Below are positions 21,360 to 31,500 of a DNA stretch of 64,000 bases, piece by piece (position 1 is the stretch's first letter; the number at the start of each line of letters is the position of its first letter). A model generated the notes under the pieces. It saw nothing but the letters and a program-made list of their open reading frames with translations, ran no database searches and was not told the DNA's origin. A program made the position numbers and the translations under genes. Origin of the DNA: Nematostella vectensis (Eukaryota; Cnidaria; Anthozoa; Actiniaria; Edwardsiidae); NCBI RefSeq assembly GCF_932526225.1, contig NC_064038.1, positions 3,906,001 through 3,970,000 on the forward strand, read 5' to 3'.

Positions 21360-24300
21360 ATGGACGCAAGGATGTTTGTGTGTCTACTTGCTCTTCAAAT
21401 GCTTATGGCTACGATGTCTGGAACACTCTTAGGTGAGGGACAGGCTTATTACTTCTCTTTCGTATTGTAACACGCGCTGGTTGACCTCTTTGTGAACAAA
21501 CAAACATAGATAGAGGTCATACTGTTCTAGGCGAGTTTTGTATGGTGTGTGCACATTTTTTTAAAGGCATTTCGTGAAAGGCTTCTATCTGCCATGGTCA
21601 TTTATGGTGCATCAAATTAGCAGTAAGGACAAAACGATATAATCGAAAAATAGTATTTCAATTTTTCCGCTCTCTTGCCTGCGGTGTTTCTACACAGTCT
21701 TTTTTCACAGAGCATAATTTCATTTTTTTTCTTGATAACCACTCGGTTGAATAAATCTTGCTTGTTTAGTGGACCATAAAAAAACAAGCGACTTCTAATT
21801 TCACATTGGAAATCAGATTTTGCAGGCATTCCCACGTGGAACGTGTAATTATATTTGTGATTTATAGTCGCTACATGTATCAAGTGGAGTGCCAGAAACT
21901 GCTTTTTATTTCAATTCAAATAAAGAAAAAAAAGTGTACTTGAATTTTGAATTAGGTAAAAGAACAAAAGCAATTGCTCCACCAGGTCCATCTATTTCCC
22001 TTGTGAGTCAACTTCACAATAATTTGGTCCATCATAAATCAAGACAGTCCGTTAAGAAATTCTCATCTTTATTTGCGCCTTTTTATAGCTGACCCCGACT
22101 CAGCATTTTCGCTTTGATTCAAATACGTCATTAACGGAACATTGTTTCAAGCATTAGTCGACATACCGTCGCATTAGGCATTAGTCGACTTATCGTCGCA
22201 TTAGATTAAACGGCGTGCCAGAGTCGCACCGTTCTGGTTCGGTAGAGGTTCGATCACAGAGCGGCTCTCAATAAACGTCGAACATTTTGTTTGTTAACTC
22301 CCAGGAGTGTAACAATATAGTCATTAGGCACAAAATACATGCTGCTTTGTCTTATGGCGTTAAAATGGAGGACAGAACACGAAGACTAGCGATGACTAGA
22401 AAAGCCTTCTTGGTCAGAGCAATATGGTCTAATAGGAAGAGGAGAATGAATTGATTACATGCCGCAATATATTGGATAAAGAAAAGGCGACGACTCCTGC
22501 TGCGTCTTCTGCTGTTTTTTCTTTAATTACAAAACGGCATTTCGCATGAAATACACTCTCATCTCGTGTCCCCGAAACATCACATCTGTACCCGAAACGC
22601 CGCCATTTTCACTATTGCCTGAAAAGTGCTAGGCAAGGGGCTACATACGGGCTTTCAGGCTACATACAGGGTCTCAGGGGAGTTATTGTCAATTGGGCGC
22701 ATGCGCGAAGAACGGGGGGAGTCAGTAATACTCTGCACGGGTAGCTCCTTTTTTATTTTTGTTCAACCAAAACGATTTGCATTGATTATAAACTAATCTG
22801 CATAATTTAATCGCTATGACTGGTGCGACCTTGGAGCACCGTTTAATCCCTCGCCGTACCAAAGTCGCATTATCCGACTAGCCCACCCGCTCCAGAAAGT
22901 TGGTGCGACTTCCTTATTAATTCAATTTCGTGCGCAATAAACGGCGTGCTAACGTCGCATTATCTCTCGAACTTTTCTAGAGCGGCTCGATAATGCGACC
23001 CTGGCACGCCGTTTAATCTAGGCCATAGTCGACATACCGTCGCATTAGGCATTAGTCGACATACCGTCGCATTGGGCATTATAGTCGACATACCGTCGCA
23101 TTAGGCACTAGTCGTCATACCGTCGCATTTGGTATTAGCCGACATACCGTCGCATTATAGCTATTGTCGACACACCATCGCATTAGCCACTAGCCGACAT
23201 ACCGTCGCATTAGGCATTAGTCGCATTTGGTATTAGCCGACATACAGTCGCATTAGGCATTATAGTCGACATACGTCGCATTGGTCATTATAGTGGACAT
23301 ACGTCGCATTAGGCATTATAGTCGACATACCGCCGCATTAGGCACTAGTCGACACACCGTCGCATTAGGCATTAGTCGCATTAGGTACTAGCCGACATAC
23401 CGTCGCATTAGCTATTGTCGACATACCGTCGCATTAGGCATTAGTCGCATTTGGTATTAGCCGACATACAGTCGCATTAGCTATTGTCGACACACCGTCG
23501 CATTAGGCATTAGTCGCATTAGGTACTAGCCGACATACCGTCGCATTAGCTATTGTCGACACACCGTCGCATTAGGCATTAGTCGCATTTGGTATTAGCC
23601 GACATACAGTCGCATTAGGCATTATAGTCGACATACCGTCGCATTAGGCATTATAGTCGACATACCGTCGCACTAGCCACTAGTCGACATACCGTCGCAT
23701 TAGGTACTAGTCGTCATACCGTCGCATTAGCCACTAGTCGACATACCGTCGCATTAGGCATTAGTCGACATACCGTCGCATTAGCCACTAATCGACATAC
23801 CGTCGCATTAGGCACTAGTCGACATACCGTCGCATTAGCCACTAGTCGTCATACTGTCGCATTAGCCACTAGTCGTCATACCGTCGCATTAGCCACTAGT
23901 CGTCATACCGTCGCATTAGGCACTAGTCGACATACCGTCGCATTAGCCACTAGTCGACATACCGTCGCATTAGCCACTAGTCGTCATACCGTTGCATTAG
24001 CCACTAGTCGACATACCGTCGCATTAGCCACTAATCGACATACCGTCGCATTAGGTACTAGTCGACATACCGTCGCATTAGCCACTAGTCGACATACCGT
24101 CGCATTAGCCACTAGTCGTCATACCGTCGCATTAGGTACTAGTCGACATACCGTCGCATTAGGTACTAGTCGTCATACCGTCGCATTAGCCACTAGTCGA
24201 CATACCGTCGCATTAGGTACTAGTCGACATACCGTCGCATTAGCCACTAGTCGTCATACCGTCGCATTAGGTACTAGTCGACATACCGTCGCATTAGGTA

Positions 24301-26001
24301 TTAGCCGTTATACCGTCGTTTCGGTGTACAAGATATTTACCCCATGTTTTCCATTAATACTCCAGCCCCAGTCCCCCCACGTTTTCTGTTTATTCTCTCA
24401 CTCCAAATTGTCCTACCCCATGTTTGCCATTTATTTCTGACTATTAACGCCAAGCCGTCCTTGTTGCAGTCTCCCGAGATGTCTCCCTAGACGAAGGTGA
24501 GAAAAGGGTGGGAGATTCAGCTTGAATTGGCTTGGTATAGTGCTTATCACAAAGTCTCTTAGCGCTTTACAATTGTATAAAGTCGGTTTATTCATAAAAA
24601 GCGCTACGATTAAATGAGTCAAACCGCAGGTGGGTCTGGGTAAATTTTACTGAAAGCGCTCGGTGCATAAATTATTAATATTATCTTTAGCTCGTACGCA
24701 ACAGATTTCTAGTGTCTGGCGCTACTCGAGAATTCCCGGGCCCGCAATCCAAAAGTTCGCGTGTTTGTCTGTTAACTTCCTTTTGCTTCTTTAACCATTA
24801 CTTACCCCAAGTTTTGAAACCAACAGCAATCTATTTACAATAATTTAATCTAAAAATGAGGGTGTGTGGCACTAATCAAGGCTCGTACAATCCTTTTATG
24901 TAATTTTTCAAGTGAGCGCTTGTAATATGCTTGAGTTGAATTTCGCAAATTACACATAAGTATCTATCAAATGCAACAACCCTATAAAATTGACTGTTGA
25001 AACTCTTTTTTCAGTTTGCCGAGATACGTACAGCGACTGTGCCGGACTTGCAAGGTCAATGGGGCTACAGATGTGTCCGATGTATGGGTACTCCGTCTGC
25101 AAGAAATACTGCAGGAAGTGTAGATCAGACCGTAAGTATCAAAAGCTCGAATACATATGAGTGAAAAACATTCCTCATCATAAACACGAGTATAAATATT
25201 AACAAGACCATAACACGAGTGAAGTCAATTATCATCAGAGGCACAAGTTAAAATACAGATTATCGGAAACACGGATAACGCGTTGTGAATATCTTCCTTA
25301 CTCGTGCTTTTCTCCTTAATTGAGCTTCTCTCCCTACTTGTGCATCTCTCCCTAAATGCGCGTCTCTCTCTACTCGTGCGTCTCTTCCTTATTGTGCGTC
25401 TCTCTCTACTTGTGCATCTCTCCCTAAATGCGCGTCTCTCTCTACTCGTGCATCTCTCTCTACTTGTGCGTCTCTTCCTTATTGTGCGTCTCTCTCTACT
25501 TGTGCGTCTTGTCCTAATTGTGCGTCTCTCTCTACTTGTGCGTCTCTTCCTTATTGTGCGTCTCTCTCTACTTGTGCGTCTCTTCCTTATTGTGCGTCTC
25601 TCTCTACTTGTGCGTCTTGTCCTAATTGTGCGTCTCTCTCTACTTGTGCGTCTCTTCCTTATTGTGCGTCTCTCTCTACTTGTGCGTCTTGTCCTAATTG
25701 TGCGTCTCTCCCGACTTTGTGCGTCTCTCCCTACTTTGTGCGTTTCTCCCTACTTTGTGCGTCTCTCCCTACTTGTGCTACTTGTTTACTGTAGATTGGA
25801 GCTGTTCTAAGTTTGACTATGAAACTATGAACTACTGTATAAAGAATTCCGGGGATCTTTCTATGGCAGTAATAACACATTGTTTTTTTAGTGTGCCGTG
25901 ATTTGCAGCCTTCTTATGTCTGCTGGAAGCAAAGGGCCCTCAGACGGTGTTACAATCCTTACGTCAGCAGGGTTTGCAAGAAAAAATGCGGGTTCTGTTG
26001 A
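21360..26001 (+). CDS. Secreted 99-aa protein with two ShKT domains
   Basis: Three coding exons, 21360-21432, 25015-25131 and 25892-26001, with GT-AG introns both in phase 1. Residues 1-~20 form a signal peptide (MFVCLLALQMLMA core). Exon 2 encodes one ShKT domain with six Cys (26, 33, 45, 53, 57, 60) and exon 3 a second (65, 74, 83, 92, 96, 99). The stop directly follows the last Cys, as usual for ShKT. The domains fit the family's three-disulfide pattern. One exon per domain with symmetric phase 1 introns suggests exon duplication. In cnidarians such proteins include venom peptides, but ShKT domains also occur in metalloproteases and mucus proteins, so a toxin role is only a possibility. 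A donor (ccag|gtgaga) 17 bases after the stop and an acceptor at 26666 suggest a spliced 3' UTR. Confidence 0.87.
22151..24325. repeat. 27-bp minisatellite in ShKT gene intron 1, interrupted by a transposon
   Basis: The unit is attagccactagtcgacat followed by accgtcgc, 27 bp, with variants aggcattagt and aggtactagt and some shortened units. About 50 copies lie at 23019-24325 plus two at 22151-22203. The gap is the 815-bp element at 22204-23018; joining its flanks restores a normal unit. Confidence 0.94.
22204..23018. mobile_element. 815-bp inverted-repeat DNA transposon (MITE-like) with TA duplication
   Basis: Terminal inverted repeats gattaaacggcgtgccagag... (from 22204) and its near-exact reverse complement ending at 23018, about 25 bp with two mismatches, flanked by TA at 22202-22203 and 23019-23020. 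The TA duplication suggests the Tc1/mariner superfamily. Internally, near 22815-22965, further copies of the same motif occur in both orientations (gcaccgtttaatcc, accaaagtcgcattatc, aataaacggcgtgctaacgtcgca). There is no transposase frame, so it is non-autonomous. Confidence 0.85.
25300..25785. repeat. 18-bp minisatellite in ShKT gene intron 2
   Basis: The unit cgtctctctctacttgtg and variants (cttccttattgtg, ttgtcctaattgtg) is repeated about 27 times. Because 18 is divisible by three an open frame (SLLVRL repeats) runs across it; it lies between two well-defined exons and is not treated as coding. Confidence 0.92.
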
Positions 26002-26219
26002 TGCTCTCGAAAACCAGGTGAGAACGCAAATACCTTAGAGCACATTCTACTGCTTTTCAATGTGATCATCAATTTAAATTGTAAAGCAATGAATGAATTT
26101 TTAGCGAGCGACGACAGGGGGGGGTATTGGTTAGTCATATCTCCTCGGATAACCTGAACTCTTTGACCGGGTAACCAGGACATAATAATAAACACCCTAA
26201 TTAGGGTGCCCTATTAAAT

Positions 26220-26298
26220 GAATCTTCAAATACTATGCTTTTACCATATGAAACCTATGATTGCGCATCCCCCTCAGCCAATCCTGGGTACGCGCCTG
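26220..26298. repeat. Dispersed repeat copy B
   Basis: Matches 3651-3730 along its whole length (gaatcttcaaatactatgc...cctgggtacgcgcctg). It lies just past the ShKT stop codon, in the putative 3' UTR intron. Confidence 0.75.
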
Positions 26299-26666
26299 CA
26301 AATGACGTTTTGAGTGGATTTACTGGGATACCTGAGGGATGAAATGTGTATCTGCAGTTTTTTTTTTTTTTTTGCCCTGTGTTCTCACATGTATGACCTA
26401 GATGCTTTATGTATAATCTTGATTTTTATTGTAAATCACAATGGTAAGAAGCATCATCTGATGGGGGATCCATGGGACTAGCAGACGGGGCTGATTGTTC
26501 TATCTTTGACGATGGAAAAACCGCAGGAAAGTTAGCACCGAAATAAAATTCAGAAAAACTTAAAATATTGATCAATCTTCCAGAAAAATAGCGAGAGGGG
26601 AGTAATGGATACTCTTTTCCATTGAAGATGCCGCTTACTCCTGATTTGTTTGTTCTTTTTTCCTAG

Positions 26667-26803
26667 GGAGTACAAAGATGGCCTTTAGGAGCTTAAATTA
26701 AAACACCTATATACCATTTATAATATTAACCTATTGTGATACAGTTGGGACAAGTAAAAATCAAACATGTACTTGTACAATAGCACTGAAAGTTTCAATT
26801 AAA
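26667..26803 (+). other. Putative 3' UTR exon of the ShKT gene
   Basis: A good acceptor (tgttcttttttcctag) ends at 26666. Downstream an ATTAAA hexamer at 26798-26803 could serve for polyadenylation. This is a prediction from splice-site quality only. Confidence 0.4.
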
Positions 26804-28360
26804 ATAATTATTGCAAATCCGTGCAGAACAACAAGAGAAACGAGAACTGCCACTAGCAAGCGTCTTTGGCTTTACGTATTACGTAAGCCGTGTTTAAAGC
26901 ACGGGTGTTGCCAGGGGGAGGGCCCAGGGTCCCCCCCCCCCCCCCCCCCTCCATGAGCCAAAAATACAGTAAAGGCAAAAAACCTGGCTATACCCCTGTA
27001 AACCAAGCGCTTCTAAACTTTGTTCAAGGGCGTGTCTAGAGAAAAACACAGGGTGGGGTCCATTGTAGAAATTCACTGACTACGGATCAATTAAGTTCAA
27101 ATGGGCATTCTTAGCTCCGGTCATAGGTCACTAGATCCATATTAAGAAACTTTTTCTATCCAAAAACACCCATACCATCAAACCAACTTCATACCAAAGG
27201 TAGAGATCAACCGGAGTCGAACCTGGACACACGCCAGTTGTGAATGGCTTGAAAGCTGTCTCGAGCACCATTAACGTTTGTAATTTGTAGTATGCAATCC
27301 CAGCATTTTCAGGGAGGTTCACCAATAAAAGGTCCAACTATTTTAGGAATTGCGGGGAAATAGAGAGGAAATCTGATTATTTTTGTCCTCCCATTTTTGT
27401 TATTTGTTCTCTCGTGTTATTGTAGCTGCAATGCCCAACCATTTGTGGGAGGTAGGGCACGCCCTCTCCCCCCAAAGAATATATGAAATAGTGACCAGAA
27501 ATATTTCTGTATCGTACCGCTCCAATATATCGAGGCCAGCTACGGCTCCTATTTGCTTTTTCTTATAGGTTTTCATGATAATCTAATCAATTATCTAATT
27601 TTGAGTGGAGATCTAACTCATAATCTAAAAAACGGTTAATTCATTTATTTGCCATTTAATTGTCTTACTTAGTGTAATATATTTTCTAAGGAAACGGAAA
27701 TTTCAACCGAATGAGGCCCTGTGAGATTTTTTCCTGATTATAACATGATTAATTGACGGGACTATTTTTAGCCACTGATTCTTACAACACCGTTTTATTA
27801 TCTGTTCGGGTGTGGCTAGCGACAGTAACTTTGCTGTTTTAGCGTTTTCTCTCTTGAATCTTTGCTCTATGATCGACGATATAACAAGAGAGAAAATAAT
27901 AGGTTTTACCGACGTCAACTATCATTAAAAAAATGTCTTTAGAATTTCTTTAGAATATTCGTCATAGAGAATTACAGCAAGAGCGCTTGAATCGTCTGTA
28001 AAACCTTGCTTTTTTGCGCCGATGTTATATTGTATTTATATATATGTGATTTAAAAATAAGGCTCCAGCCACATATCTTCAAAATTGCCAAAACCGGAAC
28101 AATCTTGCACAGCAACACAGTGATTAATAATATGATTAAAGTCTACCAAAAGCAGTGGGCGGAAACATGGCAAAGTCATTAGTCAATGTCTGTAAAATTT
28201 AAATCTGACGAAATTTGTACTGTGCGAATTTGTTCCGGGTTGGCATCTTTTTTTGACTGGACTATCTTGTTGAAAAATGCCAGCGATTGAAAGAATTTCG
28301 AGCGTGATAATTTCGGAAGAACAAAGGTTGGTGGCACCCCCTTGTAACAAGGTTGTTGCA
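26804..28360. other. Intergenic stretch between the ShKT and SHB-type genes
   Basis: No credible exon. A poly-C run lies at 26930-26950. On the minus strand around 27205-27225 there is a box-B-like ggttcgactccgg, so a tRNA-derived SINE is possible around 27130-27340, but no clear A box, tail or target duplication was found. Confidence 0.4.
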
Positions 28361-28363
28361 TCT

Positions 28364-28513
28364 CTAAACTGGCCTAGCTGTTGGCTTTCTCCTCTAGTAC
28401 AAAGTACTGGTGTTCGGGTCAAACTGGAGTTTTTCACCATTTGTGCTGGCCTAGCTGTTGGCTTTTTCCTCTAGTACAAAGTATTCGTGTTGTGGGCAGA
28501 CAGGAGTCTTTAG
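28364..28513. repeat. Tandem duplication of the SHB terminal exon end
   Basis: Two copies about 77 bp apart of ctggcctagctgttggcttt followed by ctcctctagtacaaagtatt, starting at 28369 and 28446. The right copy contains the true stop codon (28453-28451) and last ~15 codons of the SHB-type gene. The left copy is downstream of the stop, has base changes and lies in the 3' UTR. Confidence 0.88.
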
Positions 28514-31500
28514 ATATTTGTGCTCTGCTCCTTTGATGTTCAACTTGTTTAGCGAGTAGTGTTGAATGATCCCTGGAACAGCATCGAACGGTTTGCTGAA
28601 CTGACCCAATACGTATTTGCCGTTGGACTGGGCGATTTTTAAATGAACGAACGCATTGTTGTTCCTAAAGAAAGGGTCACAATTAATCTCATTCTCGTGA
28701 TGAGCGTCATATAACAATCATCGTTTCAGAATTTCCTCCTTTTCTCTGAAGAGAAGCAAGTCTTAAGGCCGTTACACGAGGCATTATTTCCTGCAACTTG
28801 CACAGAAATTTTCTTGCGTTGCTAGTGGCCAAAAAATTCAACATTCCCTTTTTGCAACTTGCAATGCAATGTTTTGTTGTCATTTCAGGAAGTTGGCCAA
28901 TCAACGCGCTTCATTTTTCTCGGGAAAAGGAGGCTACCACTGTAAATCATAATTTAAACGCGGGCGCATTGGAAATTTGAAAAAAAAAACTTGCGAGCGT
29001 GATGCCTTATCCACCTGCCAAATGTTTTATTCATAATCGTTGCTGTGCAAATTGCAGAAAAAAAAAATGCCTTGTTTAACATTACCAATTACTACTATAA
29101 CCATTACAATCTCTATCAACATTCACCATTGTCACCATCCTCAGCATCGAATAATAACTATCCACACAATGATGATAGTTGGATAGTTTTAACTTGTAAC
29201 GTCATCACCACCAATCATAAAACAATACATATAAATGCGACTCTTTTGTCGAGCATTCCTAATCACGACTACGAGCACAAATAGAAATGACATACTTGAA
29301 TGAGAGTGAGTAATCCTGTCGAGAGCTTTCACTATCTCTCACTAGGAAGGAACCGTCCTCTTCATACTTGAGGATACGTTCAGCCTCAACCCTAGTGATC
29401 GGGCCGTGGTACCAGCTGAAAAAAAACAGGAAAGAGTAGCCTTCAGCCTCCCTCTCTAAGTCATCAGGTAACTCGAGTCTCCCTTTATTCTCCATCTACT
29501 CGAAACCTAAGGTAACTCGAAATTCTCTATACTCAAATCCTCAGGTAACTCGAACCTCCCTCTACTCGAATCCTCAGGTAACTTGAACCTCCCTCTACTC
29601 GAATCCTCAGGTAACTCGAACCTCCCTCTACTCGAATCCACAGGTAACTTGAACCTCCCTCTACTCGAATCCACAGGTAACTTGAACCTCCCTCTACTCG
29701 AATCCACAGGTAACTTGAACCTCCCTCTATTCGAATCCTCAGGTAACTCGAAACTCCCTCTACTCGAATCCACAGGTAACTTGAACATCCCTCTACTCGA
29801 ATCCACAGGTAACTCGAAACTCCCTCTACTCGAATCCACAGGTAACTTGAACCTCCCTCTACTCGAATCCACAGGTAACTCGAACCTCCCTCTACTCGAA
29901 TCCACAGGTAACTTAAACCTCCCTCTACTCGAATCCTCAGGTAACTCGAAACTCCCTCTACTCGAATCCGCAGGTAACTTGAACCTCCCTCTTCTCGAAT
30001 CCTCAGGTAACTCGAAACTCCCTCTACTCGAATCCGCAGGTAACTCGAAACTCCCTCTTCTCGAATCCTCAGGTAACTTGAAACTCCCTCTACTCGAATC
30101 CGCAGGTAACTCAAGCCTCCCTCTACTCGAATCCTCAGATAACTCCAACCTCCCTCTACTCGAATCCTCAGGTAACTCGAATCTCCCTCTACCCGAATCC
30201 TCAGGTAACTCCAACCTCCCTCTACTCCAATCCTCAGGTAACTCGAAACTTCCTCTACTCGAATCCACAGCTAACTTGAACCTCCCTCTACTCGAATCCT
30301 CAGGTAACTCAAGCCTCCCTCTACTCGAATCCTCAGGTAACTCAAGCCTCCATCTAATCGAATCCTCAGGTAACTCAAGCCTCCATCTAATCGAATCCTC
30401 AGGTAACTCGAATCTCCCTCTACTCGAATCCTCAGGTAACTCAAGCCTCCCTCTACTCGAATCCTCAGGTAACTCGAAACTCCCTCTACTCGAATCCTCA
30501 GGTAACTCGAACCTCCCTCGACTCGAATCCTCAGGTAACTCGAGCCTCCCTCTACTCGAATCCTCAGGTAACTCGAATCTCCCTCTACTTGAATCATGCA
30601 ACTCTGCTAGATGAGTATCTGGCCACTAAGATTTATATAAGGACACTACCTACATTTTTACATGAGTGGTTTTCAAAATCCCATGAAACAAAAAGGTAAT
30701 TGTTAAAGTGAATAGTCAAGCCAAAACAAAAGTGAACAAAGACATCACAGTGTATTAGTACTAAATAAACTAAAAAGTATTTCACAGGTTTTTGAAAACC
30801 TTTTAAAATCGTATTATTAGAATATCAACTAGTATTTCTATTTCGCATTGGATACTTGGGGACAAAGGGTGTGTAGACCAGGCCCGTAGCCAGGATTTTT
30901 CTTTGGGGTGTGTGAAATCCGAAAAAATGGAACTAATTTTTCCGGGGGGGGGGGGAGGGGGGGGGGGAATGAGTCTTCTGATAAAAATCTGACCACCCCC
31001 GAAAGAACAAAAATGGATTTTTTTAATGCCTTTGCAGTATCTCCACGGGACATTTATTGTCGGATTTGGCTACATACCAGAGTGATCTAGCTTATGCTTT
31101 ATAGTTTTGTCTACAAATAACACGTCCATTGCGAACCGAAAGTGGACCTTTGGCCGTTGTGGGGGTTTGCGTTCGTACCCCCTGCAACCCCCTGGGTATG
31201 GGCCTGTAGACTGTGGGGGGGGGGGGGCATAGGACAATTTTCCTTCCCCCCTTTTTTAATATGTTAGTATGTGAAGAAAGACAACTTACGTCTGTTTGAC
31301 AAGAGGCAGTTCAGGGTCCACTTCAAAACCAGCAGAAACCACCTCTTCATCAAATGTCCTTGGGGGCTTTGGGGGGAATGACGCCTTATCAACTGCACCT
31401 TGTTCAGTTACCATGGAGACCAGCTGACTCGTTCTCTTATTGTACTCCCATGGGGCATCATAGTCGTCTGGTGGGCGCGAGTCTATCTGGGGTGATGCTT

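Noticed and set aside
25304-25810. 168-codon Leu/Ser/Val-rich frame
   Set aside because: It is the translation of an 18-bp minisatellite located between two ShKT exons that splice in phase without it.
27130-27340. Possible tRNA-derived SINE (ggttcgactccgg box B)
   Set aside because: No clear A box, cloverleaf, tail or target duplication could be found.
29507-30614. Frames of 343 and 364 codons on opposite strands
   Set aside because: They arise because the minisatellite period (33 bp) is divisible by three; kept only as a question in the findings.
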